Source of the DNA: Pseudomonadota bacterium
GTDB lineage: Bacteria; Pseudomonadota; Alphaproteobacteria; UBA8366; JADFVY01
Assembly: GCA_015222795.1 (NCBI GenBank)
Contig: JADFVY010000017.1
Span: 1 to 14,585 of the forward strand
Direction of reading: 5' to 3'
Length of the DNA: 14,585 nucleotides
Below are positions 14,001-14,585 of the stretch, one piece after another; the stretch's first letter is position 1, and each line of letters starts with the position of its first letter. A program made the translations under genes and the position numbers. The notes beneath the pieces were generated by a model, which was not told the origin of the DNA, did no database searches, and saw only the letters and a program-made list of their open reading frames with translations.

Positions 14001-14585
14001 CTAAAAATTGCGCCCGAGGCTCTGCGCAATGGCAAGCATAAATGCTACCCCGAAGACGATCCATTTGATTTTATTGGTCCGTTTTTTTGCACTCGACAAT
14101 GAGTCGTGGGTCGCTTTGGTCCACCAAGCCAGCACCTTTGGATCGACCTCGTTTTTCAATATCGAAGGGTAATGTTGCCGTAGTTCCCTCAGCAACCGGG
14201 TCATGGCGTCGAGCAAGTCCGGCGCGAGCGAGAGGCTGAACAAGATTGGGTGGTATTTGCCAAGCAGCAGTTTCGCGGCCTTACAATCGTCGTCTATTAC
14301 CGCAATGATCTTGCTCGCGTCGCGCCGCAGCTCCGCCAGCCGCTCCTCGGTAAGTGGCACCGCCATCAGCCGGTCCACCAGATACTGATAATCGCCCGGC
14401 AGATTCGTCCATTGCTCGTCCCAGCGGAATGCCGCGGTCGCGGCCTTGGCCGTGGCCCATGGCAAGGGGTCGCGCTCGCCAAGTCCTTCAAGCAGCCGCA
14501 ATTCGAAATGGCGCCGGTTGTTCAGGTTCAGCAACAGCGGATCGTTCAGCGCTGCGTTCAGGGCGGCAAGGGCGCCGTCCTCGTC
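14001..14585 (-). CDS. Unrecognised protein with C-terminal membrane anchor, partial (5' end outside window)
   Basis: The frame is open to the right edge, so 194 C-terminal residues are visible and the true start lies beyond the window; a TTG at 14532-14534 is not a likely start because the frame reads through it smoothly. The visible part begins DEDGALAALNAALNDPLLLN and has a conserved-looking segment FELRLLEGLGERDPLPWATA. It continues as mostly helical charged sequence with WDEQW and LLGKYHPILF. It ends with a basic stretch KKRTNKIKW and a single hydrophobic helix of about 16-18 residues near the C-terminus (IVFGVAFMLAIAQSL). That pattern suggests a tail-anchored cytoplasmic domain. The first part faintly resembles the region after a J domain in some uncharacterised DnaJ-like proteins, which is a guess. 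No stop or frameshift is seen. Confidence 0.75.
   Translation of the reverse strand, partial: DEDGALAALNAALNDPLLLNLNNRRHFELRLLEGLGERDPLPWATAKAATAAFRWDEQWTNLPGDYQYLVDRLMAVPLTEERLAELRRDASKIIAVIDDDCKAAKLLLGKYHPILFSLSLAPDLLDAMTRLLRELRQHYPSILKNEVDPKVLAWWTKATHDSLSSAKKRTNKIKWIVFGVAFMLAIAQSLGRNF

Overview
The window looks like chromosomal DNA of a GC-rich alphaproteobacterium, possibly a Rhodospirillales-type environmental or marine lineage. This rests on the G/C-rich third codon positions, the style of the transporter operons and a GC-rich dyad repeat at the left edge. The lineage is an inference and no species is claimed. The layout is dense. I see no tRNA, rRNA, insertion sequence, phage gene or CRISPR array, and no clearly novel multi-gene system.

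Left part (1-4671). A tandem pair of palindromic intergenic repeats lies at the edge. It is followed by larC (minus), which encodes the nickel-insertion enzyme for the nickel-pincer cofactor. Next is a probable small uncharacterised gene (plus, about 95 codons) whose 3' end overlaps the 3' end of a phosphate permease. The DUF47/PhoU-like accessory gene and the PiT phosphate permease form a two-gene minus-strand operon. A divergent plus-strand gene encodes a calcium/sodium-type cation antiporter.

Central part (4684-11020). A five-gene minus-strand operon of the oligopeptide (Opp/Dpp) ABC class is transcribed in the order large periplasmic binding protein, permease B, permease C, ATPase D, ATPase F. 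The binding protein (689 aa) and permease C (380 aa, about 110 extra periplasmic residues) are larger than classical Opp/Dpp proteins. This points to a distinct subfamily whose substrate may be a peptide or an oligosaccharide. A strong hairpin sits between the binding-protein gene and the permease genes and probably shapes differential expression.

Right part (11021-14585). A 464-bp AT-rich divergent control region separates the ABC operon from a plus-strand gene for a 2-aminoethylphosphonate-binding periplasmic protein (PhnS2/AepX type). That gene stands alone: it is followed by a strong intrinsic terminator, with no cognate permease or ATPase gene in view. A LysR-type regulator and a small antibiotic-biosynthesis-monooxygenase-like protein follow on the minus strand, joined by a TAATG stop/start overlap. 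The window ends inside an unrecognised gene whose product has a C-terminal membrane anchor.

Functionally the region is mostly about uptake: phosphate, phosphonate, an unknown oligopeptide or oligosaccharide, and cation exchange. Apart from the operons named, I cannot show that the units work together.
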